Counted from the stretch's first letter, positions 1 through 8,331 are shown. The stretch: DNA of 64,000 nucleotides from Bacteroides thetaiotaomicron VPI-5482 (GCF_000011065.1 NC_004663.1:3100001-3164000); one strand, 5' to 3'. Made by a program: numbers and translations. Notes: generated by a model not told the origin, from the letters alone.

Positions 1-926
1 GTAGATACATCCAACTGGGCATAAGAAAGTCCCATCATACTGCCTTGATTTACTTGTGCCTGTCCTTCACAGATTTCTTCGGGATAGCGGCTGTTCGTAA
101 CTCCCATATCGCTGGAGAAACCAAGTTCCACTGTCAGGTCGGCATGCTGTGCTTTATTACCGGACAAGCCTAAACTTCTCATTCCTCTCTCGGAGATATA
201 GTTGCAACGGCCACTGATACCATATTCCGGATAATTGCTTTTAGCAGCCAAAGCTTCAATTTCAGTGGGATCGAGCGCCATCATTTGTCCCATACCTACG
301 TGGCGCAGAGGAATACGCACCGTACAGAACAGGTCTTCGGGTTTGATGCTGTCCGCATACCATTCATAAATAGAATAATTGGGTTTGCAAAGTTCATACG
401 TCTCACCATCAGGGAACTGGAAAGTCTCATAGGTATATTCCACTTTCAGTTTTCCCTCGGGCTTCACACCATAAATAGCCTGATCATGAAGCACACGTCC
501 ATAATCCTGAAAGAAAGCTCCATTCTTACGACTAATATAAACCAACATAGACGAAAAGCCGGAGCTACCGGAACCACCTTCGCTCCACAAAGTAGGTTGC
601 GTACGTCCGGCATTTCGGTGACAGCTACCACAAGAATAACCGGCATAAACCGGTCCCAGTCCTCCACCTATTCCATTACTACTGGTGCGGATATCATCAT
701 ACAATTTGTCACCACGGGTGAAACGTTTATCGTATGCCCCTGTTATCCAGTCAGCCGACCTGTCATAAGCATAAGAGGAAGTCAGGAAGTTGGTAGCAGT
801 ACCGGCAGAGAGGGCAAAGCCGGCAGGTACTTCTATATTATCCACATCAATTCCATCATCCTCGCAGGCAAACAATGCCAGAAGCGAAAAACAGATTGGA
901 AATGAGTATTTTAATAAGCCATTCAT
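1..926 (-). CDS. DUF1111-type di-heme oxidoreductase lipoprotein (partial)
   Basis: The gene runs leftward off the window, so only the first 308 codons are visible. The start at 926 gives a hydrophobic leader ending in a lipobox (LFAC, Cys21), so I expect a lipoprotein. A c-type heme site CGSCH lies at residues 99-103, followed by HRNAGR as in the DUF1111 family (putative thiol oxidoreductases or di-heme peroxidases). The expected second heme site would lie past the edge. It is the third gene of a leftward operon behind an imelysin and a porin. Imelysin with DUF1111 is a recurring pair linked to iron or heme uptake in other bacteria; the substrate here is inferred. Family call is good, role is open. 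Confidence 0.8.
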   Translation of the reverse strand, partial: MNGLLKYSFPICFSLLALFACEDDGIDVDNIEVPAGFALSAGTATNFLTSSYAYDRSADWITGAYDKRFTRGDKLYDDIRTSSNGIGGGLGPVYAGYSCGSCHRNAGRTQPTLWSEGGSGSSGFSSMLVYISRKNGAFFQDYGRVLHDQAIYGVKPEGKLKVEYTYETFQFPDGETYELCKPNYSIYEWYADSIKPEDLFCTVRIPLRHVGMGQMMALDPTEIEALAAKSNYPEYGISGRCNYISERGMRSLGLSGNKAQHADLTVELGFSSDMGVTNSRYPEEICEGQAQVNQGSMMGLSYAQLDVS

Positions 927-979
927 TCGTTATTGAATTATTATTGCAAAATACGTAACTAACATTTATCTTTTTAACG

Positions 980-1034
980 CAGATGTTGCGGAAACAACAG
1001 AATATTCATTATCCCACTGTTTCCGCAAAATCTG
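980..1034 (-). other. Intercistronic hairpin between imelysin and DUF1111 genes
   Basis: Arms at 980-1000 and 1017-1034 share GCGGAAACA/TGTTTCCGC and pair further outward with a small bulge. The hairpin sits in the 128-base gap after the imelysin stop. No long U-tract follows on the minus strand, so it looks more like an mRNA-processing or stability element than a full terminator. Confidence 0.55.
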
Positions 1035-1054
1035 ATTTCTAACAAGTAAAAATC

Positions 1055-2173
1055 TTACTGAATGGTACGGGCTTCGCCATCTTTGAAGATCAAATATTCC
1101 AAAGTGTGGTAACCACGCAAAGCTTGTGCACCGGCAATTTTATCATCTTCTTCATCATAGTCACCATCCCAGTTCAAGTCTGAATAGTTACCGGAAGTCA
1201 GGATCTGTACGATACCATCCTGATCGAGTGGCCAGCTATCCATATTGGGGTCAAGACCTTTGTCGGCAACCGGACCAAAAAGGAATGCCTCACTGGTTTC
1301 CCACGGTGTACGAGCAGCAAGCCATGCTGTGGCGCAAGCCTTGAAGTTAGCATTGCTGGGAGAAGTACGGAATGTCTCAACAGCATCGAAAAGAGCCTGA
1401 TTTCCCGCTTTCAAATCAGAGTAAGTAGGTAATACAACTACATCCACATAATTTTTTACGACTTCAGCCAACACTGTTTTATCAATACCTTCGATACAAC
1501 TCTTCAAACTACCCTTGAGTACTCCCTCTAAAGTGGCACAAGCTTCCATAGCACTTACTGCTTCCGGACTATTGATATTGTTGCGGAAAGGACTCGGGAT
1601 AGCCCAAATTGCTGCTGCTGCGTCATCAATCGCTTTTTTTACTTCAGTATCAAGATTAGCATTTACCGCGGCTACTGCTTTTGAGAGAGATAACTCGCTA
1701 ATAGCCCCTGTACGTGTTCCGTAATAAGCATTGCGAATAGAATAGATATTGTTACGATAGTCTTCACGAGAATGCCAGCTATACCATGACTCTACAGCAT
1801 ACAAAGCCTTTTCTTCATTATTATGTATGAAAAGATCGTAAGGGTCACCAATTTTGGCAGTACCTACTTCATTGGCAATGTCTACACAGCCGTCAATCAA
1901 CTGCTCAACACTCGTCAAAGCATCTTGATTCTTAAAGAAATCTGCATAACTTCCACCTTCGTTGTATTTAACCGCCCAGTCATCATAAAGAGCAGTAGCA
2001 TCATTCACCAACAATTGTGCAACTACTCGCATGTAATTTCCCCAACTACTTGCATTCTCCGCCGTATAGTCAAGATTTTTAGCGTCTATAGTCGTAGTGT
2101 CATCATCACTACAAGCCGTAATGGAACACATCATGCCCAATGAAAGAGCCGACAAATAAAAAAACTTTTTCAT
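1055..2173 (-). CDS. Imelysin family (peptidase M75-like) lipoprotein
   Basis: The protein has 372 residues and a lipoprotein leader (ITAC, Cys21). The imelysin signature GxHxxE is visible near the C-terminus (GYHTLE, about residues 354-359) and the N-terminal half is mostly helical. Imelysin proteins such as EfeO and IrpA are periplasmic or surface proteins of iron acquisition; peptidase activity is usually not shown. It is the middle gene of porin-imelysin-DUF1111, 40 bases after the porin stop. Iron or heme handling is inferred from family and neighbours. Confidence 0.85.
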   Translation of the reverse strand: MKKFFYLSALSLGMMCSITACSDDDTTTIDAKNLDYTAENASSWGNYMRVVAQLLVNDATALYDDWAVKYNEGGSYADFFKNQDALTSVEQLIDGCVDIANEVGTAKIGDPYDLFIHNNEEKALYAVESWYSWHSREDYRNNIYSIRNAYYGTRTGAISELSLSKAVAAVNANLDTEVKKAIDDAAAAIWAIPSPFRNNINSPEAVSAMEACATLEGVLKGSLKSCIEGIDKTVLAEVVKNYVDVVVLPTYSDLKAGNQALFDAVETFRTSPSNANFKACATAWLAARTPWETSEAFLFGPVADKGLDPNMDSWPLDQDGIVQILTSGNYSDLNWDGDYDEEDDKIAGAQALRGYHTLEYLIFKDGEARTIQ

Positions 2174-2213
2174 ATTACTTAAACATTAAATTAATTATAA
2201 ATACCTATTTGAA

Positions 2214-3584
2214 CTATCTCTTGGTAAACCAACCGACATAAGCTATACCGATAGCAAATTCATTTTCATTGTTATATTTAGTCGATCCAAATACCTTGTT
2301 CGTACCAATATGACGGGTAGTATAATCGGCCTTTACAACCAGATTCGGCAATGCAAACCAGTTAACTCCTGCCGTCCATTTGCTTACCTGACAGCGCTTC
2401 TCCATTGTAGCAGAACCTTCTGCCTCTTCCTGCGGGTTGTAGTATTCATAACGGGCATAAGGATAAATAACCGGACATTTCTTCTGCGAGAAGAAAGCAC
2501 TCAGGTTAAGACCAGCCTCCAAGCCATAGCACAGGGCATTCTTAGCTACATTACGCATAGCACCGTGATAATAATTGGAGTTATTGGAAAGAGTAACCTT
2601 GCTGATCTTGGAAGAATTCTCTAAATCACCATAAATGATATTACCACGAGCGGTAACATATTTATTTTTATACTGTGCATCGGCAGAGTAAATTTTCACT
2701 GATGAGTGGCCTACACTGCTATACTTATAATTCTTATCAGCATTGGCCGTCACGTCATTACAATAGTAAAAAGCAACACCTGCACGCAACCCCGATACCC
2801 CTTTATAGTCCAGACGTGCTACATAAGCAGGTGAAGTAAAGTTATCTTGTTCAAAGAGTCCCTGCTTACCACCGGCAACCCAGTTATCGCGACCAAAACC
2901 ATCAGCATTCAAGCCGGCAACAATCATTGCCTGATAATCAAAACGCGCATATCCTTTACCAAAAGAACCGAAGAATTCCAATCCTGTCTCATGCCAGGTA
3001 GAAGGAATAATTGTGGTTTCACCCTCAGGACGAGATGTTCCAAAGAAGTTGATAGGCTCATGGTGTGCATTGGTCAATCCCATAGGTACAATCAAATGAC
3101 CGGCACGAATATTGAAAGCCGAATGTATCAGACGGGTAATGTGAAACTGCTCAAGAGCGACTTCTCCACCCTTTTCCATTTCTGTCTCATACTCACCGTT
3201 TTCTGAATTCTCAAGTTCAGTTTCAAGACCTACACCTCCTGCTTCAAACTCTATCTCAGCACCCAGTATCCACTTGGAATTAAACTTGTAGTCAAAAGCC
3301 AACACAAAACGAGGAATCGCAATGGTATTGCGGTGATCACTGTTATCGACCCCACCATAGAAACGATTCGTTCCGTAATTCATAAACTTTGCTACCATCT
3401 CTCCGTATCCACCGAAACGGAACTTTTCGTAGTCGTCATCTTTTGTTACCTGTTTTATTCTCTCTTTCTTTGCCGCAGTTTCAGATACCTCTTCTGTTGA
3501 GGTTACTTTTTCGGGTTCATTAGCCCGTAAAGTATTGTTAAAAAGCAAGAAACCTAAGGCGAATAAGCAAGTTAATTTTTTCAT
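2214..3584 (-). CDS. Outer-membrane porin-like beta-barrel protein
   Basis: The protein has 456 residues, a cleavable leader ending near NTLRANEPEK, a charged linker, then a long run of alternating aromatic and polar segments typical of a beta-barrel. The start of the barrel (FRFGGYGEMVAKF) and the end in an aromatic-rich strand (AIGIAYVGWF) fit an OprP/OprO-like porin. It is the first gene of the operon with imelysin and the di-heme protein, so it may supply the substrate for their chemistry. The substrate cannot be read from the sequence. A strong promoter lies at 3609-3639. Confidence 0.7.
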   Translation of the reverse strand: MKKLTCLFALGFLLFNNTLRANEPEKVTSTEEVSETAAKKERIKQVTKDDDYEKFRFGGYGEMVAKFMNYGTNRFYGGVDNSDHRNTIAIPRFVLAFDYKFNSKWILGAEIEFEAGGVGLETELENSENGEYETEMEKGGEVALEQFHITRLIHSAFNIRAGHLIVPMGLTNAHHEPINFFGTSRPEGETTIIPSTWHETGLEFFGSFGKGYARFDYQAMIVAGLNADGFGRDNWVAGGKQGLFEQDNFTSPAYVARLDYKGVSGLRAGVAFYYCNDVTANADKNYKYSSVGHSSVKIYSADAQYKNKYVTARGNIIYGDLENSSKISKVTLSNNSNYYHGAMRNVAKNALCYGLEAGLNLSAFFSQKKCPVIYPYARYEYYNPQEEAEGSATMEKRCQVSKWTAGVNWFALPNLVVKADYTTRHIGTNKVFGSTKYNNENEFAIGIAYVGWFTKR

Positions 3585-3608
3585 CTTTTATCTTAAATTT
3601 TGTTGGCG

Positions 3609-3658
3609 CAAAAGTAGAGGGAGTTAAAAAGGCGGGCAATACCCAAATATGAGTATTG
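3609..3658 (-). promoter_or_regulatory. Promoter and palindromic operator of the porin operon
   Basis: On the minus strand there is TTG (3637-3639), 20 bases, then TACTTTTG (3609-3616), a near-perfect Bacteroides promoter. An imperfect palindrome CAATACTC-ATATTT-GGGTATTG (3637-3658) covers the -33 element, where a repressor would block transcription. The same GGGTATT element overlaps the -33 sites at 4064 and 4118. Confidence 0.7.
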
Positions 3659-3698
3659 TGTTATTAAAAATAATAATAAGTAGGTACTTAAACGAACA

Positions 3699-4007
3699 CT
3701 ATTTCTTTTTGTTCTTTTTTACAAAGCAGTAATTCACTAAAAAGATAGCCGCAAAGATCACAGCAATCCAGATAAAACTAATAAATATCAAATAGCGGTT
3801 ATAAATGTACTCTCCCTCTTCAGGAACATGATTAAGCATACATAGCAAACAGTTACACTGAGGATTATCAGCATCATGCGAAAAGTAAGAGTACAGTAAA
3901 AAAGATAAGCTACCTGCAAAAATAATAATAATAATAGCTATTATTCCCCATCTCTTACAACCTAAAGGTCTGTCAATTGTCTTTTTATGATTCGTTAGTT
4001 TCACCAT
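3699..4007 (-). CDS. Small two-helix membrane protein, unknown
   Basis: I choose the start at 4007 (MVKLTNHKK, 102 residues). An upstream ATG at 4073 lies before the predicted transcription start and is rejected. Two hydrophobic helices (about residues 20-43 and 72-95) flank a short loop with a CNCLLC cysteine motif, and the tail is lysine-rich (KKNKKK), which suggests an inner-membrane protein with cytoplasmic ends. I do not recognise a family. The gene shares its operator-promoter geometry with the porin operon, so it is probably co-regulated. Confidence 0.6.
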   Translation of the reverse strand: MVKLTNHKKTIDRPLGCKRWGIIAIIIIIFAGSLSFLLYSYFSHDADNPQCNCLLCMLNHVPEEGEYIYNRYLIFISFIWIAVIFAAIFLVNYCFVKKNKKK

Positions 4008-4035
4008 ATAGTAGTTTATAGTTAGATTATACGCG

Positions 4036-4079
4036 CAAAGTTGCATGCTTTCAGCGACCTTGGCAATACCCAATAATTG
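4036..4079 (-). promoter_or_regulatory. Promoter and operator of the small membrane protein
   Basis: On the minus strand TTG (4064-4066), 20 bases, CAACTTTG (4036-4043). The -33 is embedded in TTGGGTATTGCC, the same string as in the porin promoter, and CACAAT precedes it in both. Confidence 0.6.
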
Positions 4080-4080
4080 T

Positions 4081-4096
4081 GATTTTTATAAAAATC
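4081..4096. repeat. Perfect 16-bp palindrome in a divergent promoter region
   Basis: GATTTTTATAAAAATC is a perfect 8+8 palindrome between the promoter of the small membrane protein and that of the TetR gene. It is a possible second operator for a dimeric regulator. Confidence 0.5.
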
Positions 4097-4117
4097 TAAC
4101 AAAAAACCATCATTAAT

Positions 4118-4153
4118 GGGTATTTCAGAAAACGCGGATTCTCCCCTACTTTG
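4118..4153 (+). promoter_or_regulatory. Likely tetR-type gene promoter with GGGTATT element
   Basis: CTACTTTG at 4146-4153 resembles the Bacteroides -7 box. GGGTATT (4118-4124) overlaps the expected -33 position, as in the two neighbouring promoters, which suggests autoregulation. Confidence 0.45.
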
Positions 4154-4172
4154 CAGTCGAGAAATAAAACTT

Positions 4173-4505
4173 ATGCAATACTCTAAAGATGACATACAAA
4201 AAGAAATTTTGAAAGCTGCCGAAAAGGTATTCCTCGAAAACGGCTTTCCGAAGGCTTCCATGCGTGAAATTGCGCAAGAAGCACAGGTAGGGTTGAGCAA
4301 TATCTATAACTACTTCAAAAGTAAGGATGATATTTTCTGTACGGTGGTACGGCCTGTAATCAGTGCATTCGAAAGAATGCTGCACGAACATCACGGTCGT
4401 TATGGAGCAGATATCATGGAAATGTATTCCACCGAGAGTCTGTGCAAAAACCTTAGACGCTATATTGAATTATTGGTTCTTCGTATATTTATGGAAAGAA
4501 ACTAA
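4173..4505 (+). pseudogene. TetR/AcrR-type regulator, truncated
   Basis: From the ATG at 4173 there are 110 residues. The N-terminal helix-turn-helix is clear (ILKAAEKVFLENGF, SMREIAQEAQVGLSNIYNYF, then KDDIF). TetR proteins normally have about 190-210 residues; this one loses the TetR-like sequence after RRYIELL and stops, and I find no continuation in another frame. An IS1182-like fragment begins about 50 bases later, so an insertion or rearrangement probably removed the ligand-binding and dimerisation domain. It was probably the regulator of the GGGTATT promoters next to it, which may now be deregulated. Confidence 0.75.
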
Positions 4506-4556
4506 ACAATATATCTATAAACTACATAGTAGGAGGAAACAGAAAATCAAATTCAA

Positions 4557-4884
4557 ATGATAACTCTTGAACAATTGGTTGCTCCAGATTCTTGGGCAAG
4601 GATTATCGATTTATTTGTGGATATCTTGCCTATAGATAAACTTGGGGTTAAACATGTCAAACTTCAATCAGAAGGGAGACCACCGTATAATCCTGTAACA
4701 TTACTAAAATTGTATTTATTATGGTTATAAGCACTCAATAAGGTCATCAAGAAAGTTGGAACACTCCTGTAAAATAAATGAAGAAGAAAAAGAACTTCTT
4801 GAATCTAAGATTAAATTGCAGGATTGCGAACAACACCGTTATTGGGAGTGGGAGGATATGCAAGCTGAATTATTTAAGATATAA
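4557..4884 (+). pseudogene. IS1182-like transposase, 5' fragment, frameshifted
   Basis: The frame from 4557 begins MITLEQLVAPDSWARIIDLF and includes GRPPYNPVTLLKLYL, the DUF772-type N-terminus of IS1182-family transposases. It stops at 4730 after an apparent one-base insertion; the next frame carries on the homology (YGYKHSIRSSRKLE). The sequence then jumps to a short charged segment ending in a stop at 4882-4884. Most of the transposase is missing and I see no terminal inverted repeats. It is a dead remnant. Confidence 0.7.
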
Positions 4885-5424
4885 ATGAAGGAATCTAAGA
4901 CTCCAATAAAGCCAAGAAGCAGGAAGTCTTTTTATAAATGAAATTAAAAATATTGTAATAACTGTGGTGGTTGCAACATCTGTGGTTCAAGGAAGTCTGA
5001 CTTTAAGTTTCTTGTGCCTTATCCGTATAGAGCAGGAGCAACCATCTTCCAACATCTGTTCTTTTTACAAAAGAAATATAGATGAAAGGTGGATTTTATA
5101 TTCTCCGCAAAGGCTCATCCTGCCAATCCAGGGGAATGTTCATTGACTTGCTGTCAATATTTCGGATATTAACCCAGTAACTTTTGGAAATGCTGTTTCA
5201 TATCGTTGTCCAGCGATATAATGTTGATAAACCACTAAATGATGCAGATTTCATAAAATGTCCTGTGTAGTGATATCATATCGTTTATCCAAGGGAATTG
5301 CATCCTCCGGACTACCATCGGATTGATGGCGTACTGCTTGTTTTATACCCTTGTATGATGACAGCAGGAATTTCTTATAAGGATTATGACTGTCAGCCAC
5401 GAAGTGAAAACGGGAACGGATAGA
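4885..5424. other. Decayed sequence, no intact gene
   Basis: The segment holds broken coding fragments only. On the plus strand around 4950-5085 one frame carries a cysteine-rich stretch (CNNCGGCNICGSRK) and then stops. On the minus strand around 5245-5420 another frame reads about 55 codons (beginning SIRSRFHFVADSHNPYKK). I recognise neither. The zone looks like layered mobile-element debris. Confidence 0.5.
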
Positions 5425-5716
5425 TCATAGCACACCGTAATCTTTTTTCAATGGATTGGATTTTATATTTTCATGGATGCTAGTTACGATGCCCATTGAC
5501 AACATGTCCACAAGCATCCATGCAAGAGGATAAGTATTGCTGTATTTGTTCTTGAAATGCAGAATGAAATCCTCTTCTGGAGTTATTGACCTCCTTCTCT
5601 ATTAGTTCCATTGTACAACTAAACTTGTTGGGGTTGGAGAATAGGGATCTGTCGGTCATTCAGAAGATATTGCCGGTCTCTTTCGCCACGACACTATGCA
5701 GGAAAACCTCGATCTT
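5425..5716 (-). pseudogene. Abi_2-family (abortive infection-like) gene remnant
   Basis: Read on the minus strand with one stop and one frameshift, this encodes KKIEVFLHSVVAKETGN, then SLFSNPNKF, then EDFILHFKNKYSNTYPLAWM and VDMLSMGIVTSIHENI. The order matches the core of Abi_2 (AbiD/AbiF-like) proteins, which have HF-x-KY-x-x-P-x-P-x-WM and then E/D-x-LSFG. The N-terminus and the C-terminal RN-x-x-AH region are missing. It is a dead copy of a phage-resistance type gene inside the scar zone. Confidence 0.6.
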
Positions 5717-5915
5717 TTTAATTGAAGATGAAAAACGGAGTTAAAACATGCAAATCTTACCGGAGATATTTGCTAATTGTCAGCGTCTTTGGTATTTTTG
5801 TCCTGAAAAAAAGCTTCTTTGAGTTGATGCAGAATAAAACAGAATATTGTAATTCGCTCGTTTCTAAAGTGTTACCTATTATCTACAAAGTGAGTGATAA
5901 CTATTTTATTTTCAG
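5717..5915. other. Non-coding remainder of the scar zone
   Basis: I see no credible gene. A 65-codon plus-strand frame (5722-5919) has no recognisable features. At 5871-5901 the sequence GTTACCTATTATCTACAAAG resembles the recombinase half-sites at 11442 and 11726 but lacks the paired GTAAC arm, so it may be a decayed inversion site. Confidence 0.35.
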
Positions 5916-6692
5916 TTAGATAGAGAATTGGTTGTGTTTAGCAGTGTATGAACTTAAGTCAGCAGTCAATCCTAACACTCCTTTCAGAATCACCAGTTGA
6001 CTATTAAAATAACGAAGGGCCAGCTGATATTCACGATACGCTTCTTCTGTTCCTTCCTTGCTGGCGATCAGCGAAAAAAGATAAGGAGAGGCAGGATCAG
6101 TATTCATGTATTGCCTGATCAGTTTCATTGCTTCGGGCAGAAGAGTTACGGTCAGCATTCTGCCGGTCTTTCTTCGGCGATAAGTCAGGACATTCCCTTC
6201 TATATCACGCTTCTTCAAGTAAGCAAGGTCTACGAATGGAATGCCGCGAAGCATAAACATTAATAAAAAGAAGGCACGTGTACGTTGTAAGTCTCTGATT
6301 CCGGAATAAAGCTGATTCGGCAGCTTTGCCATCAATCGTTCCATATCCTCTTTGTCCAGTGCACGTTTTCTGTCAGCCCTCGTCCCTGTATAGACATAAC
6401 GAAAATGATGAGGCACATAAGGAGCAAGATGTCGGTCAACCGCCCGGTTATACACTGCACGCAATGTGCGCATATAGGTGGAAACCGTATTCCAGCTACA
6501 ATCTTTTCCACGCAAATACGTTTCGAAATTTTTTAGAAACTCCTGATTCACTTTCCGAAAAGGAAGATTCCCACTTCCGTGGAATGAAATGACGGCTCTC
6601 ATACTACTCCTGTAAATATGGGCGGTCCCATAATTCCCACTTTCCCGCAGCCCATCGGCTACGTCTTTCATGAATGAAATTAAATTCCCCAT
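5916..6692 (-). pseudogene. Tyrosine recombinase, C-terminally truncated duplicate
   Basis: The 258 residues are closely related along their whole length to the intact recombinase at 11751-12698: same start MGNLISFMK, same core-binding domain, same first catalytic arginine region (MLRGIPFVDLAYLK). The copy diverges at SSYTAKHNQFSI, where the intact protein has SSYTARHTWATMAYY. The second catalytic arginine is thus a lysine, and the GHSSITVTETY segment with the nucleophilic tyrosine is gone. It cannot recombine DNA. The break falls at the edge of the mobile-element scar. It was probably an invertase for the OmpA/lipoprotein locus. Confidence 0.8.
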
Positions 6693-6920
6693 TATTATAC
6701 GAATTTAAATGATACTTAAAAGGCTGTTTTAAGAGGAAGAATATTCCCTTTCCCATGCTTCTTCCATAACACCTTTTCTTTCTATTTCCCTAAATCTTAA
6801 AAGACAAAGATAGGGATATATTTGTTCAAAATCCCAAAGTGCTATTGGACGTGTGACATTTTTGTATATATCTTAAGTTTTATATGGGGAAGGATTATCA
6901 TCAATGATATGCAATAAAAA

Positions 6921-6960
6921 GGGACGTTCCCAGGGAAAAAGGGGAAATTAGGAACGTCCC
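6921..6960 (-). terminator. Terminator of the OmpA/lipoprotein operon
   Basis: Perfect 10-bp arms GGGACGTTCC (6921-6930) and GGAACGTCCC (6951-6960). On the minus strand the hairpin is followed by TTTTTATT, as in an intrinsic terminator. It lies about 190 bases after the OmpA stop. Confidence 0.7.
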
Positions 6961-6984
6961 TTGAATAGAGTTAGCGAAAAGTCC

Positions 6985-7056
6985 GGTCTTTCGCAAGTGC
7001 AGACCTTTCCTCTCTTCACTAAAATAAACTAAGGACTATAGTGGGGAAATCCTTAG
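6985..7056 (-). other. Structured 3' untranslated region, two hairpins
   Basis: Between the OmpA stop and its terminator lie two further hairpins: GGTCT/AGACC (6985-6989, 7001-7005) and CTAAGGA/TCCTTAG (7029-7035, 7050-7056). This could be a stable 3' end or a small RNA made from it. No ORF is present. Confidence 0.4.
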
Positions 7057-7146
7057 TGGGGAAAAACGACTATCAATCGCTTCACAGAGACAGATACCCG
7101 CAAAGTAGTCGCATCCGTTACTTACGTATCGGTTGAGCAACATGAT

Positions 7147-8247
7147 TTATTCAGCAATACAGATACTCACCCGGTTTTCTTCCGGTGTTTTGTAGGGCTG
7201 AACAGTATCACCTTTGGAATCGGCAATGATTCTATCAGGAGTTATTCCTTTTGTTTTCAGAACTTCTGCAACATTAGCTGCACGTTTTTCGGACAGTGTT
7301 TTATTGATCTTAGAATTTCCTGTATTAGCATCCGCATAGCCAGTCACTTTTACCTTGGCAGACGGATTCTTCTGCAAATATTCTACCAACATATTGATTT
7401 TAGACTTTTGGTCGTCTTGTATCTTAGCCGAGTTCAAGGCAAAAAAGATATCCTGTTTCATTGGCTGTACTACTACCTCTTTTCTAGGTTGTGGCTGCTC
7501 TACCACAGGAGCAGGTTTCGGTTGTTCCACCACGACCGGTTCCGGTTCGTAATACACAGGCGGGATTTCTTTATAACCTTTGCCAAATTTAATAGTCAAA
7601 CCCACCAAAGCATTGAACTGCCAGTCGGCATTTCCCGCTTTCTTCGAATTAAACTTGTCGGAAAGAACATTGGCATTACCTTCTATATTGATAGCCAAAC
7701 GGTCATTCAAGCGCAAGTTGCATCCCAGACCTAAACGCCCGGCAACAAGAAACTTTCCTTCTGTCCAAAGATAGCCCATCGGGTAACCGGCTGCGTTAAT
7801 TGCAACAGCTTCGTCATTGTCGAAGCCACGGTTAAGACCCGCTCCGGCAAATATATAGCCATTGAATACACGCTTGGGATTGAAACCACAAAACAGCGTA
7901 CTCAAATCAGATACTATATCCACATTACCTTGAAGATATTTATATTTATAATCCTGCCGTGGAGCAACCCAACTACCTTTAGCCTGCCATCCGCTAACGC
8001 CTACACGAGCACTCCATGCGGGAGCAAACTGATAACCGACATTCAATGCAACTGCAGGAGATATAAGATCAGTGAATTTGGCCTCACCAACGGTATGCGC
8101 AGCACCAGCTTGTACCTGCATAAACCAATGGGATTTGAATTCCGTCTTACCTTCTTCTTTAATTCTCTGTTCTTGTGCAGAGACGGCTATACTGCCAAAT
8201 AGCAAAGAAAACGCTGCTATCCACAATTTCTTTTTATTCATGCTCAT
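7147..8247 (-). CDS. OmpA-family outer-membrane protein
   Basis: The 366-residue protein has a signal peptide (cut near AVSAQEQ), an N-terminal eight-strand-type barrel (about 30-225), a Pro/Val/Glu-rich hinge (EPEPVVVEQPKPAPVVEQPQ) and a C-terminal OmpA/MotB peptidoglycan-binding domain (about 260-366, with FALNSAKIQDDQK, VTGYAD, LSEKRAANV). It anchors outer membrane to cell wall. It follows the large lipoprotein gene in the same direction 84 bases downstream, so both should be expressed from the invertible promoter. MSMNKKK at 8247 or MNKKK at 8241 could be the start. Confidence 0.88.
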   Translation of the reverse strand: MSMNKKKLWIAAFSLLFGSIAVSAQEQRIKEEGKTEFKSHWFMQVQAGAAHTVGEAKFTDLISPAVALNVGYQFAPAWSARVGVSGWQAKGSWVAPRQDYKYKYLQGNVDIVSDLSTLFCGFNPKRVFNGYIFAGAGLNRGFDNDEAVAINAAGYPMGYLWTEGKFLVAGRLGLGCNLRLNDRLAINIEGNANVLSDKFNSKKAGNADWQFNALVGLTIKFGKGYKEIPPVYYEPEPVVVEQPKPAPVVEQPQPRKEVVVQPMKQDIFFALNSAKIQDDQKSKINMLVEYLQKNPSAKVKVTGYADANTGNSKINKTLSEKRAANVAEVLKTKGITPDRIIADSKGDTVQPYKTPEENRVSICIAE

Positions 8248-8276
8248 CTCTTTTCTTTAAATAAGATATTTATTAA

Positions 8277-8310
8277 AGAAGGGTACCCTCTCTTATGAAG
8301 ATACCCTTCT
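8277..8310 (-). terminator. Intercistronic hairpin, possible attenuator
   Basis: Arms AGAAGGGTA (8277-8285) and TACCCTTCT (8302-8310); on the minus strand TTTAATAAA follows. It sits between the lipoprotein stop and the OmpA start and may lower OmpA expression relative to the lipoprotein. Confidence 0.5.
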
Positions 8311-8331
8311 AAAACTATTTACAAGTTAATG

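Noticed and set aside
4008..4073. Longer start (4073) for the small membrane protein
   Set aside because: It lies upstream of the -7 box at 4036-4043, and the extra residues are not membrane-like. The ATG at 4007 fits the predicted transcript.
5722..5919. 65-codon plus-strand ORF in the scar zone
   Set aside because: It adjoins the Abi_2 remnant and a recombinase break; no family features and no promoter.
7061..7140. Second inversion site near the OmpA stop (GTTACTTACGTATCGG)
   Set aside because: It has one GTTAC arm but no matching GTAAC arm at the right distance and no inverted partner nearby.
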